Part shown: piece by piece, positions 32,133 to 40,171 of the stretch | How the letters are laid out: each line of letters begins with the position of its first letter | How positions within the stretch are numbered: position 1 is the stretch's first letter | Origin: Sphingopyxis flava | GTDB lineage: Bacteria; Pseudomonadota; Alphaproteobacteria; Sphingomonadales; Sphingomonadaceae | Direction: 5' to 3' | DNA length: 64,000 nt | Assembly: GCF_900168005.1 (NCBI RefSeq) | Contig: NZ_FUYP01000005.1 | Coordinates: 124,001 to 188,000 of the forward strand | Position numbers and translations under genes: made by a program | Notes under the pieces: generated by a model | What the model was told of the DNA's origin: nothing | The model's database searches: none | What the model saw: only the letters and a program-made list of their open reading frames with translations

Positions 32133-35060
32133 ATGAATGACCCGCGCTACCTTTTGGCGGTGGTGAGCCTTCCCTTTTTAGGCAGCATGATTGCGGCTGC
32201 CCTGCCGCAGGCGGGGCGGAATTGGGCTTCTGCCCTCGCCGGCACCATCGCTCTTGCCGGAGTCGGGCTGCTTGCTGCCTTCTACCCCGCTATCGCGGGA
32301 GGCGAGATCGTGCGTCTCGAAGCCGCCTGGCTTCCCTCGCTCGGCCTCCAGTTCACGCTGAGGCTCGACGGTTTTACGTGGCTCTTCGCCTTGCTGGTGC
32401 TCAGCATGGGCGCGCTGGTGATCCTCTATGCCCGCTACTACATGTCGCCGAAGGATCCCGTTCCGCGCTTCTTCGCCTTCCTCCAGGCTTTCATGGGCGC
32501 GATGCTCGGCATCGTCCTCTCGGGCAATCTGATCCAGCTCGCTTTTTTCTGGGAGCTGACCAGCCTCTTTTCCTTCTTGCTCATCGGCTATTGGCATCAC
32601 AATCAGGCCGCTCGCGACGGCGCCCGAATGGCCCTGATCGTGACCAGCCTCGGCGGCGTCTGTATGCTCATCGGCTTCCTGCTGCTCGGCCGGATCACGG
32701 GCAGTTACGACGTCGACACCGTGCTAGCGGCGGGATCGACCGTCCGGGCGCACGGCGCCTATCTGCCGGTGCTGATCCTTATCCTGCTCGGCGCATTTAC
32801 GAAAAGCGCGCAGGTTCCGTTCCACTTCTGGCTGCCGCACGCGATGGCCGCGCCGACGCCGGTGTCGGCCTATCTTCACTCCGCGACGATGGTGAAGGCG
32901 GGCATTTTTCTTCTCATCCTCCTGTGGCCCGTCCTTTCGGGAACCGAAAGCTGGTACCTCATTGTCACAACCGCAGGCCTTGCGACCTTGCTCGTGGGAG
33001 CATGGTCCGCGATCTTTCAGCAGGATCTCAAAGGCCTCCTCGCCTATTCGACGATCAGTCATCTCGGGCTCATCACCCTTCTTCTGGGATTGGGCAGCCC
33101 GCTCGCCGCGGTCGCTGCCATTTTCCACACGCTCAATCACGCGACCTTCAAGGCTTCGCTATTCATGGCAGCCGGCATCATCGACCACGAAACCGGGACG
33201 CGCGACCTGAGGCGCCTCAGCGGTCTCGCCCGGTTCATGCCGATCACCGCAACGCTCGCGATGGTCGCCGCGGCTGCCATGGCCGGTGTCCCGCTACTCA
33301 ACGGATTTCTGTCGAAGGAGATGTTTCTTGCCGAAGCTCTCGAGGCGCACAGCGGGACGATACTCGATGCCGCCCTTCCCATTTTGGCTACCCTCGCAAG
33401 CGCGTTCAGCGTCTTTTATTCGATCCGCTTCATTCACCAGTCATTCTTCGGACCGCCGCCCGTGGACCTTCCCCATTCCCCCCGCGAGGCGCCGCACTGG
33501 ATGCGCTTTCCGATCGAGATACTCGTGCTTGCATGCCTGCTCGTGGGTATCCTGCCCGGCCTCACGATCGGGCCCCTTCTCGCGCTCGCCGTGGGTGCCG
33601 TCTTGGGTGAACAAACGCCGGCTTACAGCCTCGCGGTCTGGCACGGGTTCAACCCGCCGCTGCTCATGAGCCTCATCGCACTGGTCGGGGGAGCGCTTGC
33701 TTATGGGCGCTACGGCGCGCGCCTTAATGCTGTGGAGCGCTCGCCGCTCATCGGCCGCCTGAAAGCCCGGCGCACCTTCGAAGCGGCGCTGGCGGCCATC
33801 ATCGACTGGGCGCGAACGCTTCAGGACCTGCTCGGTACGACCAAATTGCAAGTCCAGTTGCGGCTTCTGATCGGAACGGCGATCCTGGTTGGAACCTTGC
33901 CGTTTCTTTTCCTCGACTACCGCCCGGGCTCGCAACCGGTGGCCTTGATCGATCCGGTGTTTGCCCTGCTGTGGACCATCGGCTCGCTCTGCGCCGTCGG
34001 CGCGGCATGGCAGGCCAAATTCCACCGTCTCGTCGCGTTGTCGTTGATCGGCGGGGCAGGCCTCGCCACCTGCATCAGCTTCATCTGGCTTTCCGCGCCC
34101 GACCTTGGTCTTACGCAGTTGCTTGTCGAGATCATCACCCTCGTGCTCCTCTTGCTCGGTCTTCGATGGCTGCCGCTGCGCCAGCCCGATATCTGGCCCG
34201 AGGCGCGCACACCCTGGAGCGTTCGCCTGCGCCGCAGCCGCGACCTGCTGCTTGCAGTTTCGGGCGGCATCGGAATGGCCGCACTCTCCTATGCGATGAT
34301 GACGCGGCCGAGCGCCCCGAGCATTTCGCGCTATTTTGTCGAGAATGCGTACCCGGGCGGCGGCGGAGCCAATGTGGTCAACGTCATTCTCGTCGATTTT
34401 CGCGGCTTCGATACGCTCGGCGAAATCACCGTGCTCGCCATCGTCGCGCTGACGGTGTTCACGCTGCTCAGGCGTTTCCGGCCGGCACCCGAGAGCGTCG
34501 AGCTGCCGCATCAGCAGCAGCGCCAGAACGACTTCGACCGCGACGACGAGGAGCGCTCGCACGGCGACACGCTCATCCATTATCTCTTCGTTCCGCGGAT
34601 CATCATGCAATGGCTGTTCCCCGTGATCCTGACCTTTGCCATCTATCTGCTGATGCGCGGGCACGACCTGCCGGGCGGCGGCTTTGCAGGCGGGGTGACC
34701 GCCTCGATCGCCATTCTCCTCCTCTATATGGCAGGGGGGACGCGATGGGTCGAAGCCCACCTCGATATCCGTCCGCTTCGCTGGATCAGCCTCGGCTTGC
34801 TGCTCGCGGTCGGAACCGGCATCGCGGCATGGATCGGCGGCTACCCCTTCCTCACCAGCCATTTCAGCTATCTTAGGATCCCACTCATCGGCGACATCCC
34901 CATCGCCAGCGCGCTGCTTTTCGACATCGGCGTTTTCGCCGTCGTCGTCGGTACGACCGTGCTGATCTTGATCGCGCTCGCGCACCAGTCGATCCGGTCT
35001 CCGCTCAAGAGAAAGGGGGAGGCCGAGAGACACCCCTCGCCTGCGGATGGGACGGCCTGA
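32133..35060 (+). CDS. mrpA: Na+/H+ antiporter subunit A with fused subunit B domain (MrpA/MnhA-MnhB)
   Basis: This is the large proton-channel subunit of the multi-subunit Mrp antiporter. The 975-residue protein has an NADH-dehydrogenase ND5-like N-terminal part (with FHFWLPHAMAAPTPVSAYLH and KGLLAYSTISHLGLITLLLG), a DUF4040-type middle part, and an MnhB-like C-terminus (from about residue 825, IIMQWLFPVILTFAIYLLMR then GHDLPGGGFAGGVTASIAIL). In the seven-gene systems A and B are separate; here they are one chain, as in group 2 Mrp operons of Gram-negative bacteria. The operon continues C to G with overlaps throughout. Confidence 0.95.
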   Translation: MNDPRYLLAVVSLPFLGSMIAAALPQAGRNWASALAGTIALAGVGLLAAFYPAIAGGEIVRLEAAWLPSLGLQFTLRLDGFTWLFALLVLSMGALVILYARYYMSPKDPVPRFFAFLQAFMGAMLGIVLSGNLIQLAFFWELTSLFSFLLIGYWHHNQAARDGARMALIVTSLGGVCMLIGFLLLGRITGSYDVDTVLAAGSTVRAHGAYLPVLILILLGAFTKSAQVPFHFWLPHAMAAPTPVSAYLHSATMVKAGIFLLILLWPVLSGTESWYLIVTTAGLATLLVGAWSAIFQQDLKGLLAYSTISHLGLITLLLGLGSPLAAVAAIFHTLNHATFKASLFMAAGIIDHETGTRDLRRLSGLARFMPITATLAMVAAAAMAGVPLLNGFLSKEMFLAEALEAHSGTILDAALPILATLASAFSVFYSIRFIHQSFFGPPPVDLPHSPREAPHWMRFPIEILVLACLLVGILPGLTIGPLLALAVGAVLGEQTPAYSLAVWHGFNPPLLMSLIALVGGALAYGRYGARLNAVERSPLIGRLKARRTFEAALAAIIDWARTLQDLLGTTKLQVQLRLLIGTAILVGTLPFLFLDYRPGSQPVALIDPVFALLWTIGSLCAVGAAWQAKFHRLVALSLIGGAGLATCISFIWLSAPDLGLTQLLVEIITLVLLLLGLRWLPLRQPDIWPEARTPWSVRLRRSRDLLLAVSGGIGMAALSYAMMTRPSAPSISRYFVENAYPGGGGANVVNVILVDFRGFDTLGEITVLAIVALTVFTLLRRFRPAPESVELPHQQQRQNDFDRDDEERSHGDTLIHYLFVPRIIMQWLFPVILTFAIYLLMRGHDLPGGGFAGGVTASIAILLLYMAGGTRWVEAHLDIRPLRWISLGLLLAVGTGIAAWIGGYPFLTSHFSYLRIPLIGDIPIASALLFDIGVFAVVVGTTVLILIALAHQSIRSPLKRKGEAERHPSPADGTA

Positions 35061-35401
35061 TGGAAATCGTCCTCTCGCTTGCCATCGGCATCCTCACCGC
35101 GTCGGGGCTCTGGCTCTTGTTCCGCCCGCGCACCTTCCAGGTGATCCTTGGACTCTCGCTGCTCTCCTATGCCGTCAATCTCTTCATCATAGCGGCTGGA
35201 CGCCTGCGCACCGACGCCCCCCCGATCGTGGGCAAAGGCGCGGCGGATCCGGCGGCCTATGCCGATCCCGTGCCTCAAGCGCTGGTGCTGACCGCCATCG
35301 TCATCTCGTTCGCCACGACCGCGCTGCTTCTCGTCGTGCTGATGGCCTCGCGCGGTTTGACGGGTACCGACCATGTCGATGGGGAGGATGGGGAGGCGTG
35401 A
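35060..35401 (+). CDS. mrpC: Na+/H+ antiporter subunit C (MrpC/MnhC)
   Basis: MrpC resembles NuoK of complex I. The 113-residue protein has three membrane segments (IVLSLAIGILTASGLWLLF, FQVILGLSLLSYAVNLFII and ALVLTAIVISFATTALLLVV). The block GLSLLSYAVNLFIIAAGRL is characteristic. The start ATG shares one base with the previous stop (TGATG). Confidence 0.94.
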   Translation: MEIVLSLAIGILTASGLWLLFRPRTFQVILGLSLLSYAVNLFIIAAGRLRTDAPPIVGKGAADPAAYADPVPQALVLTAIVISFATTALLLVVLMASRGLTGTDHVDGEDGEA

Positions 35402-36996
35402 CGGGCTGGCTTGCACATCTGGTCATCGTCCCCATCCTGCTGCCGCTGGTGGCGAGCGCGTTCATGCTCTCGATGGACGAGCGCCGCCGAACCGCCAAGC
35501 GGATCTTGAGCCTCGGCGTCTCCGCGCTTCTGGTCGGGGCTGCCGCCCTCCTCTTATGGTCGGCGCGCGAAAGCGGGCCTGTCGCCTACCGGATCGGTGA
35601 TTGGCCGTCGCCCTTCGCCATCACGCTGGTCGCGGATCGCCTGTCGGCGATGATGTTGCTGCTGACCAGCATCCTCGGCTTTACGTCTCTTTTCTATGCC
35701 ACCGCGCGCTGGGATCGATCGGGGCCGCGTTTCCACGCGCTGTTCCTGCTGCTCTTGATGGGAATCAACGGCGCTTTCCTCACCGGCGACATCTTCAATC
35801 TTTTCGTCTTTTTCGAAGTCCTGCTCGCGGCCTCCTATGGGCTCATCCTGCATGGATCGGGCACCGAGCGGACCAGCGCCAGTCTTCATTATATCGCCAT
35901 CAATATCGCCGCCTCGCTGCTGTTCCTCGTTGGCGTTGCGCTCCTTTATTCGGTCACCGGTACCCTCAATATGGCTGATCTTGCGGTCAGCCTCAGTTCG
36001 GCGGCCGACGAGAATCTGGCCCTCCTGGAGGCCGGCGCCGCAATCCTCGGCGTGGCCTTTCTGGTCAAAGCGGGCATCTGGCCCCTCTGCTTCTGGCTGC
36101 CGCGGACCTATGCGGCCGCCTCGCCTCCGGTCGCGGCGGTATTCGCTATCATGACCAAGGTTGGCATCTACGTCATCCTGCGCCTGTCGTTCCTGCTCTT
36201 CGGGAAGGATTCGGGAGGCGCTGCAGGCTTTGCCAACGACGCACTGCTCTACGCGGGGCTCGCGACGATGGTATTCGGCATCGTCGGTATCCTTGCCGCG
36301 CGTCATTTGACCCGCATTGCAGGTCATTATGTTCTCGTATCGTCGGGCATATTGCTATCCGCGATCGGAATCGGCGGCGAAGCGCTTACAGCCGCGCTGC
36401 TCTTCTATCTCGTCAGTTCAACGCTCGCGGTCAGCGCGCTCTACCTCCTTATCGAACCCGTGGAGCGTCACGCCGACGAAGCGGATATAATCGAGGGCAT
36501 CTCCGAGCCGGTCTTCGACGACGAATATGTCGGTGCCATCGAGGAGGAGGAAACCGAAGAGGGCGTCATCATACCGGGAACGATCGCGATTTTGGGTGGC
36601 GGGTTCATTTTCTGCGCCTTGCTTCTTGCCGGGCTTCCCCCCTTGTCGGGCTTCATCGCAAAATTCGCGCTCATCGATGCGCTGTTCCGCCACGTCTCCA
36701 TTGCTCTCTCGCATTGGGCATTAATTGCCCTCATCATCCTGTCAGGACTGGCGACGACGATTGCCATGACGCGTGCCGGGATCGATCGCCTCTGGACGCC
36801 CGGGGAGGATTCTCCGTCGCGCCTCAGTCTTGTCGAGGTGACGCCGATCGGTCTCCTTCTCACAGTATGCCTGACGTTGATGCTCGCGGCCGGCCCCGCC
36901 ATGGATTTCATGCAAGCCACTGCCGGCGCGCTTCATGACCCCGGCAGCTATATCGAAGCGGCGGGGCCTGCCGTGCAGGGAGGCGGCGCACGATGA
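35398..36996 (+). CDS. mrpD: Na+/H+ antiporter subunit D (MrpD/MnhD)
   Basis: MrpD resembles the NuoM/NuoN antiporter-like subunits. I start it at the GTG of 35398, which overlaps the mrpC stop (GTGA) and has GGGGAGG just upstream; the longer open frame is not coding. The 532-residue protein has about 14 membrane segments, with the conserved glutamate in GDIFNLFVFFEVLLAASYGL (about residues 130-149) and a conserved lysine in VKAGIWPLCFWLPRTYAAAS. An acidic loop (DEYVGAIEEEETEEG) around residue 378 is longer than usual. Confidence 0.95.
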   Translation: MTGWLAHLVIVPILLPLVASAFMLSMDERRRTAKRILSLGVSALLVGAAALLLWSARESGPVAYRIGDWPSPFAITLVADRLSAMMLLLTSILGFTSLFYATARWDRSGPRFHALFLLLLMGINGAFLTGDIFNLFVFFEVLLAASYGLILHGSGTERTSASLHYIAINIAASLLFLVGVALLYSVTGTLNMADLAVSLSSAADENLALLEAGAAILGVAFLVKAGIWPLCFWLPRTYAAASPPVAAVFAIMTKVGIYVILRLSFLLFGKDSGGAAGFANDALLYAGLATMVFGIVGILAARHLTRIAGHYVLVSSGILLSAIGIGGEALTAALLFYLVSSTLAVSALYLLIEPVERHADEADIIEGISEPVFDDEYVGAIEEEETEEGVIIPGTIAILGGGFIFCALLLAGLPPLSGFIAKFALIDALFRHVSIALSHWALIALIILSGLATTIAMTRAGIDRLWTPGEDSPSRLSLVEVTPIGLLLTVCLTLMLAAGPAMDFMQATAGALHDPGSYIEAAGPAVQGGGAR

Positions 36997-37475
36997 ACCG
37001 CCTCTTTCCATATCCTGTGCTGACCCTGGCGCTCTTCGTCATGTGGATCCTGCTCACCGGCTTTTCGCCGGGCCACGTGCTCCTCGGCGGCCTGGTCGCG
37101 GCGTTAGTCTCGCGCACGATGCTCTCGCTTAAGCCCGAACCCACCGGCTTCCGGCCGAGTTTGGCGATATTCCGTCTTGCAGGCCTGGTCCTGGCGGATA
37201 TCGTGCGGTCCAACTTTGCGGTTGCCCGGATCATATTGTTCAAGCCTGCCGAGCGCCACTCGGGCTTTCTTCACCTGCCGGTGGAGCTTCGCAATCCTTA
37301 TGCTCTCGCCGTACTGGCGGTCATTATCACGGCAACACCCGGGACGCTCTGGGTGCAGCATGACGCGCGGCGGCACGTCATCCTTATCCATGTGCTTGAT
37401 CTGATCGACGAGGAGACATGGATAAGGTTCATCAAGGATCGTTACGAACGGCTTCTTCTGGAGATTTTCGAATGA
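36993..37475 (+). CDS. mrpE: Na+/H+ antiporter subunit E (MrpE/MnhE)
   Basis: MrpE is a small accessory membrane subunit. The 160-residue protein has two or three N-terminal membrane segments (FPYPVLTLALFVMWILLTGF) and the conserved C-terminal part (AVLAVIITATPGTLWVQHD then VILIHVLDLIDEETWIRFIK). It overlaps mrpD and mrpF by four bases each. Confidence 0.93.
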   Translation: MNRLFPYPVLTLALFVMWILLTGFSPGHVLLGGLVAALVSRTMLSLKPEPTGFRPSLAIFRLAGLVLADIVRSNFAVARIILFKPAERHSGFLHLPVELRNPYALAVLAVIITATPGTLWVQHDARRHVILIHVLDLIDEETWIRFIKDRYERLLLEIFE

Positions 37476-37753
37476 GCACGTTGTTTCTCGCGCTCGTCAT
37501 CACCTCCTCGCAGATCCTCCTTGGACTTTCGATGCTGTGCGCCACCTATCGCATGGCGCGCGGACCGCGAGCACAAGACCGTGTGCTCGGCCTCGATGCG
37601 CTTTATCTGGGGGCGACGCTGCTTCTCGTTACTTACGGGATCCAGACCGGGAGAAGCCTCTATTTCGAAGCAGCGCTGGCCATTGGCCTCCTGGGATTTG
37701 CAGGAACGGTCGCGCTCGCCAAGTTTCTGATGCGGGGAGAAGTGATCGAATGA
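37472..37753 (+). CDS. mrpF: Na+/H+ antiporter subunit F (MrpF/MnhF)
   Basis: This 93-residue subunit has three membrane segments, with the family block RMARGPRAQDRVLGLDALYL at about residues 27-46. The start ATG overlaps the mrpE stop as ATGA; an open frame begins 54 bases earlier but lies within mrpE. Confidence 0.92.
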   Translation: MSTLFLALVITSSQILLGLSMLCATYRMARGPRAQDRVLGLDALYLGATLLLVTYGIQTGRSLYFEAALAIGLLGFAGTVALAKFLMRGEVIE

Positions 37754-38115
37754 TTCAGGGACCGGACCTTCCGACCTGGGCAGCAGTGATCGTCGGCCTC
37801 CTCCTGCTGACAGGAGCCACGACGACACTCATCGGAACCTTGGGCTTGCTTCAGCTGAAGAGCTTTTATGAGCGGGTGCACGCTCCGACACTGGGGACCA
37901 CGCTCGGCGCCGCCCTGATCCTCGCCGCATCGATGGTGAGTTTCTCGGTCCTTCAATCGCGCCCCGTCATTCATGAAATCCTGATTGGCGTTTTCGTCAC
38001 GCTGACAACGCCTGTCACGCTCATGCTTCTGGCACGAGCTGCGATCTACCGAGATAGAAGCGAGGGGGCCTCGCGCGTGCCCACGGACGGGCCACGCAGA
38101 ACACCGCCCGCATAA
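37750..38115 (+). CDS. mrpG: Na+/H+ antiporter subunit G (MrpG/MnhG)
   Basis: The last Mrp subunit, 121 residues, has three membrane segments and the family signature LQLKSFYERVHAPTLGTTLG at about residues 35-54. It overlaps mrpF by four bases. The last 20 residues are polar and may be a local extension. No terminator-like hairpin with a T tract was seen directly after it. Confidence 0.92.
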   Translation: MIQGPDLPTWAAVIVGLLLLTGATTTLIGTLGLLQLKSFYERVHAPTLGTTLGAALILAASMVSFSVLQSRPVIHEILIGVFVTLTTPVTLMLLARAAIYRDRSEGASRVPTDGPRRTPPA

Positions 38116-39059
38116 CAGCATGTGCCCGCGGCCAGAACGCCAACAAGCATCACCTTGCACCTGCTCACCGAATCCCCAATTGGCGGCGTGACCAGGTCCG
38201 ACGGGATCGGCGGGACTGGTTTTCAAGAAGAATGACAGCGATACCAATATTGTCCATCTCTCGACCAGACCGGTCATCCACGGGCTCATCGCGTCGGACC
38301 CTTTGGGTGCGCACCGAGTTCGCGCTGCGGCTCCGACGGTAACTGCGAATGCGCGGCGATACCCAGTGCAAAGCCGGACAGCACTGCGGCAGAATCGATC
38401 CCCATTTCAGGATCGTCCGATTCCGGTGCTCGCGAAGCCCCGGCAGGAAGAAGCCCCGCTACTCGACATGCTCCTGTTCCGGCGCGCTAGCGGTGTCTCG
38501 CTCTTCCTCAAGGGGAAGCAGCACGACGTTGTCGCGCTTTCGCTCGCGAGCGCGATCGATCAGCAGATTCTGTGCGGCGCGGCGAAGGAAACCGCCGGGA
38601 TTGAGGCTCGCACCGCCTTCTGACGGACCGCACACGCTCGCTCCTTCGGCGACGGCGCCCGGCGCATTGTGGCAAGCTGACGAAACCGACAACGGCGGAC
38701 GCCCGGTCCCGTCAATCGAAGGAAGAAATGGACACAATGATGATCCGCACGGCACGACCAACAGTGCCGGTCGAAACCAGCCTGTGTCGTCATCCAGCGC
38801 TGCGCCGCCGTTCAGGCGCCGCATTGGGCTCCCTCGTCCGGTTCGACCGCCCGTCCTGCACGGACTGGCGTTCATAATGCCTGGCAGGGTCTCCACGCGG
38901 CGGCTGCCAGTTGCGCGCCACGCAACGGAAATCATGTCAATATCGAAATAAAGAGACAAGCCGAACGCTGCAATCGACGGCTGAGCATTGCAATCACCGG
39001 CGTGAAGACCAGACCGAGTCATTCGCTCGATAAATCAATCGGCCCTCTCACTGCGGGCG
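38116..39059. other. Long degenerate region between mrpG and parE
   Basis: These 944 bases hold no intact gene that I can support. Frames on both strands are broken and compositionally odd. The one recognisable piece is a sigma-factor fragment at 38459-38605. The region looks like an insertion/decay zone next to a toxin-antitoxin pair and a tRNA gene. Confidence 0.6.
38459..38605 (-). pseudogene. Relic of an ECF sigma factor (end of region 2)
   Basis: The translation NPGGFLRRAAQNLLIDRARE closely resembles the end of region 2 in FecI-type ECF sigma factors, followed by RKRDNVVLLPLEEE, as in their linkers. The frame stops soon after (38459), and I find no region 4 in any frame downstream and no region 2.1-2.3 upstream. 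It is best read as a fragment of a lost gene. Confidence 0.5.
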
Positions 39060-39437
39060 TCAGTCGCTCGGCGGAAATGTGATTGCCGGATCGATGTGAC
39101 GATGCAACTCCATCGCATCGTGCAACACGCGGAGGATACCGACCACATCGTCGCCGATGAGCGCATAGAGCAGAAGATGCCGAGGCCGCCGCACCGCGAG
39201 GCCGTCCACCTTGGCGCGCTCGCGGCTTAGCCGGAGATGCCAGGAACGAATGTCGTCGCCAAGTTCGCGCCGCGCCGCGCTTCCGGGTCGGGTAGGACTT
39301 TCGGCGAGATCGCGCAGCGCAGACCGCATCAACCTGTCATAGCGTTCGCGCGCCGCGGGTCCGAACTCGCGTTCCGAATGTTCCAGAATCTCGATTATGT
39401 CGGCTTCAGCGGCGGCGGTAAGGCGGATAGTCCGCAT
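39060..39437 (-). CDS. parE: ParE-type toxin (RelE/ParE superfamily)
   Basis: ParE toxins poison DNA gyrase. The 125-residue protein starts MRTIRLTAAAEADIIEILEH, then REFGPAARERYDRLMRSALR, and has the family's C-terminal strand region (HLLLYALIGDDVVGILRVLH about residues 88-107). It is longer than typical ParE (about 100). Its start shares one base with the parD stop (TGATG), so toxin synthesis is coupled to antitoxin translation. Confidence 0.9.
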   Translation of the reverse strand: MRTIRLTAAAEADIIEILEHSEREFGPAARERYDRLMRSALRDLAESPTRPGSAARRELGDDIRSWHLRLSRERAKVDGLAVRRPRHLLLYALIGDDVVGILRVLHDAMELHRHIDPAITFPPSD

Positions 39438-39721
39438 CAGACGCGCGCGCGCCGGCCTGCCTCGTCGCTCAACCTCGCCATCAGCGCGTCGATGCCGTGA
39501 GGCTCGATATCGGTGAAGCGGCCCGTCGCCAGATCGGCTAGGCCGACTTGTGCGGCTTGGCGCAAGGCTTCAAGTTTGATTTCATCCTCGCGCTCGCGCT
39601 GCTCGACGAGCCGCAGACCTTCGCGCAGCACTTCGCTCGCATTCTGATAACGACCGGACTCGACCAGCGTTTCGATCACGTCCTGCTGGTGATCAGTCAG
39701 AACCACGTTTCGCGTCGGCAT
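39437..39721 (-). CDS. parD: ParD-type antitoxin
   Basis: The 94-residue antitoxin has an N-terminal ribbon-helix-helix DNA-binding domain (RNVVLTDHQQDVIETLVESG then RYQNASEVLREGLRLVEQRE) and a charged C-terminal tail that would wrap around ParE. It is first in the operon, and a perfect palindrome 40-60 bases upstream is its probable operator. Confidence 0.92.
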   Translation of the reverse strand: MPTRNVVLTDHQQDVIETLVESGRYQNASEVLREGLRLVEQREREDEIKLEALRQAAQVGLADLATGRFTDIEPHGIDALMARLSDEAGRRARV

Positions 39722-39757
39722 AGCTGAACCTCTCTCGATTGCGCTGGAGCTTTCATA

Positions 39758-39781
39758 GCATAATTGGCATATTATGCCAAT
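39758..39781. promoter_or_regulatory. parDE operator, overlapping palindromes
   Basis: ATTGGCATA-T-TATGCCAAT (39763-39781) is a perfect 19-bp palindrome. It overlaps a second perfect repeat, GCATAAT-TGGCAT-ATTATGC (39758-39777). Overlapping sites like this suit cooperative binding of several ParD dimers. Confidence 0.7.
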
Positions 39782-39793
39782 GAGCTGCGCCGC

Positions 39794-39901
39794 TCACTTC
39801 TTTCGTTCATCGAAGATAGCGTTGAGATAGGCCGCGATGCCCGCCGTCCCTTCGGGCGGAAACTCGGACATCTGCGGCCATTTCGGCACGAAACGGGTGT
39901 T
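39794..39901 (-). pseudogene. Possible C-terminal gene fragment next to tRNA-Arg
   Basis: A short minus-strand frame reads RFVPKWPQMSEFPPEGTAGI then AAYLNAIFDERKK and stop. It looks like the tail of a real protein but has no start or upstream part. I cannot name a family. Confidence 0.25.
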
Positions 39902-39933
39902 TCAGCTTGAAGAAACAGTAGCGGAGAGCAGTC

Positions 39934-39970
39934 AAATCTACCATGAGCCACTGATTTTATTGGTAGATTT
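39934..39970. repeat. 10-bp inverted repeat touching the tRNA-Arg 3' end
   Basis: AAATCTACCA (39934-39943) and TGGTAGATTT (39961-39970) form a perfect 10-bp stem with a 17-base loop, directly after the CCA end of the tRNA. It may terminate the tRNA transcript, though no clear T run follows on the minus strand. Confidence 0.5.
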
Positions 39971-40047
39971 TGGCGCACCCGACAGGATTCGAACCTGTGG
40001 CCTTCGCCTTCGGAGGGCGACGCTCTATCCAGCTGAGCTACGGGTGC
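39971..40047 (-). tRNA. tRNA-Arg, anticodon CCG
   Basis: The minus strand folds as a tRNA: acceptor stem GCACCCG/CGGGTGC, D-arm AGCTCAGCTGGATAGAGC, anticodon loop CCTCCGAA with anticodon CCG (reads CGG), T-arm with GGTTCGAATCC, and an encoded CCA end. It is 77 bases long including CCA. Confidence 0.95.
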
Positions 40048-40171
40048 CGGTAGAGCGCGCCCTTAGCAAGCCAGGATCGCGCCAGCAATCGAATAACGAT
40101 CCCGATTGCGCATTGCGTATCGGTAGCAGGATGTGCAAAACGCGGCTGCGCCGAACCCTGGGGGACTGTGC

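Noticed and set aside
33441-35033. A long minus-strand open frame opposite mrpA
   Set aside because: It is the antisense of the MrpA/B fusion, which has clear motifs; the antisense translation is charged and low in complexity.
38349-38951. Plus-strand frame of 200 codons in the decayed zone
   Set aside because: It is serine/arginine/proline-rich, has no family feature, and is antisense to the sigma-factor relic.
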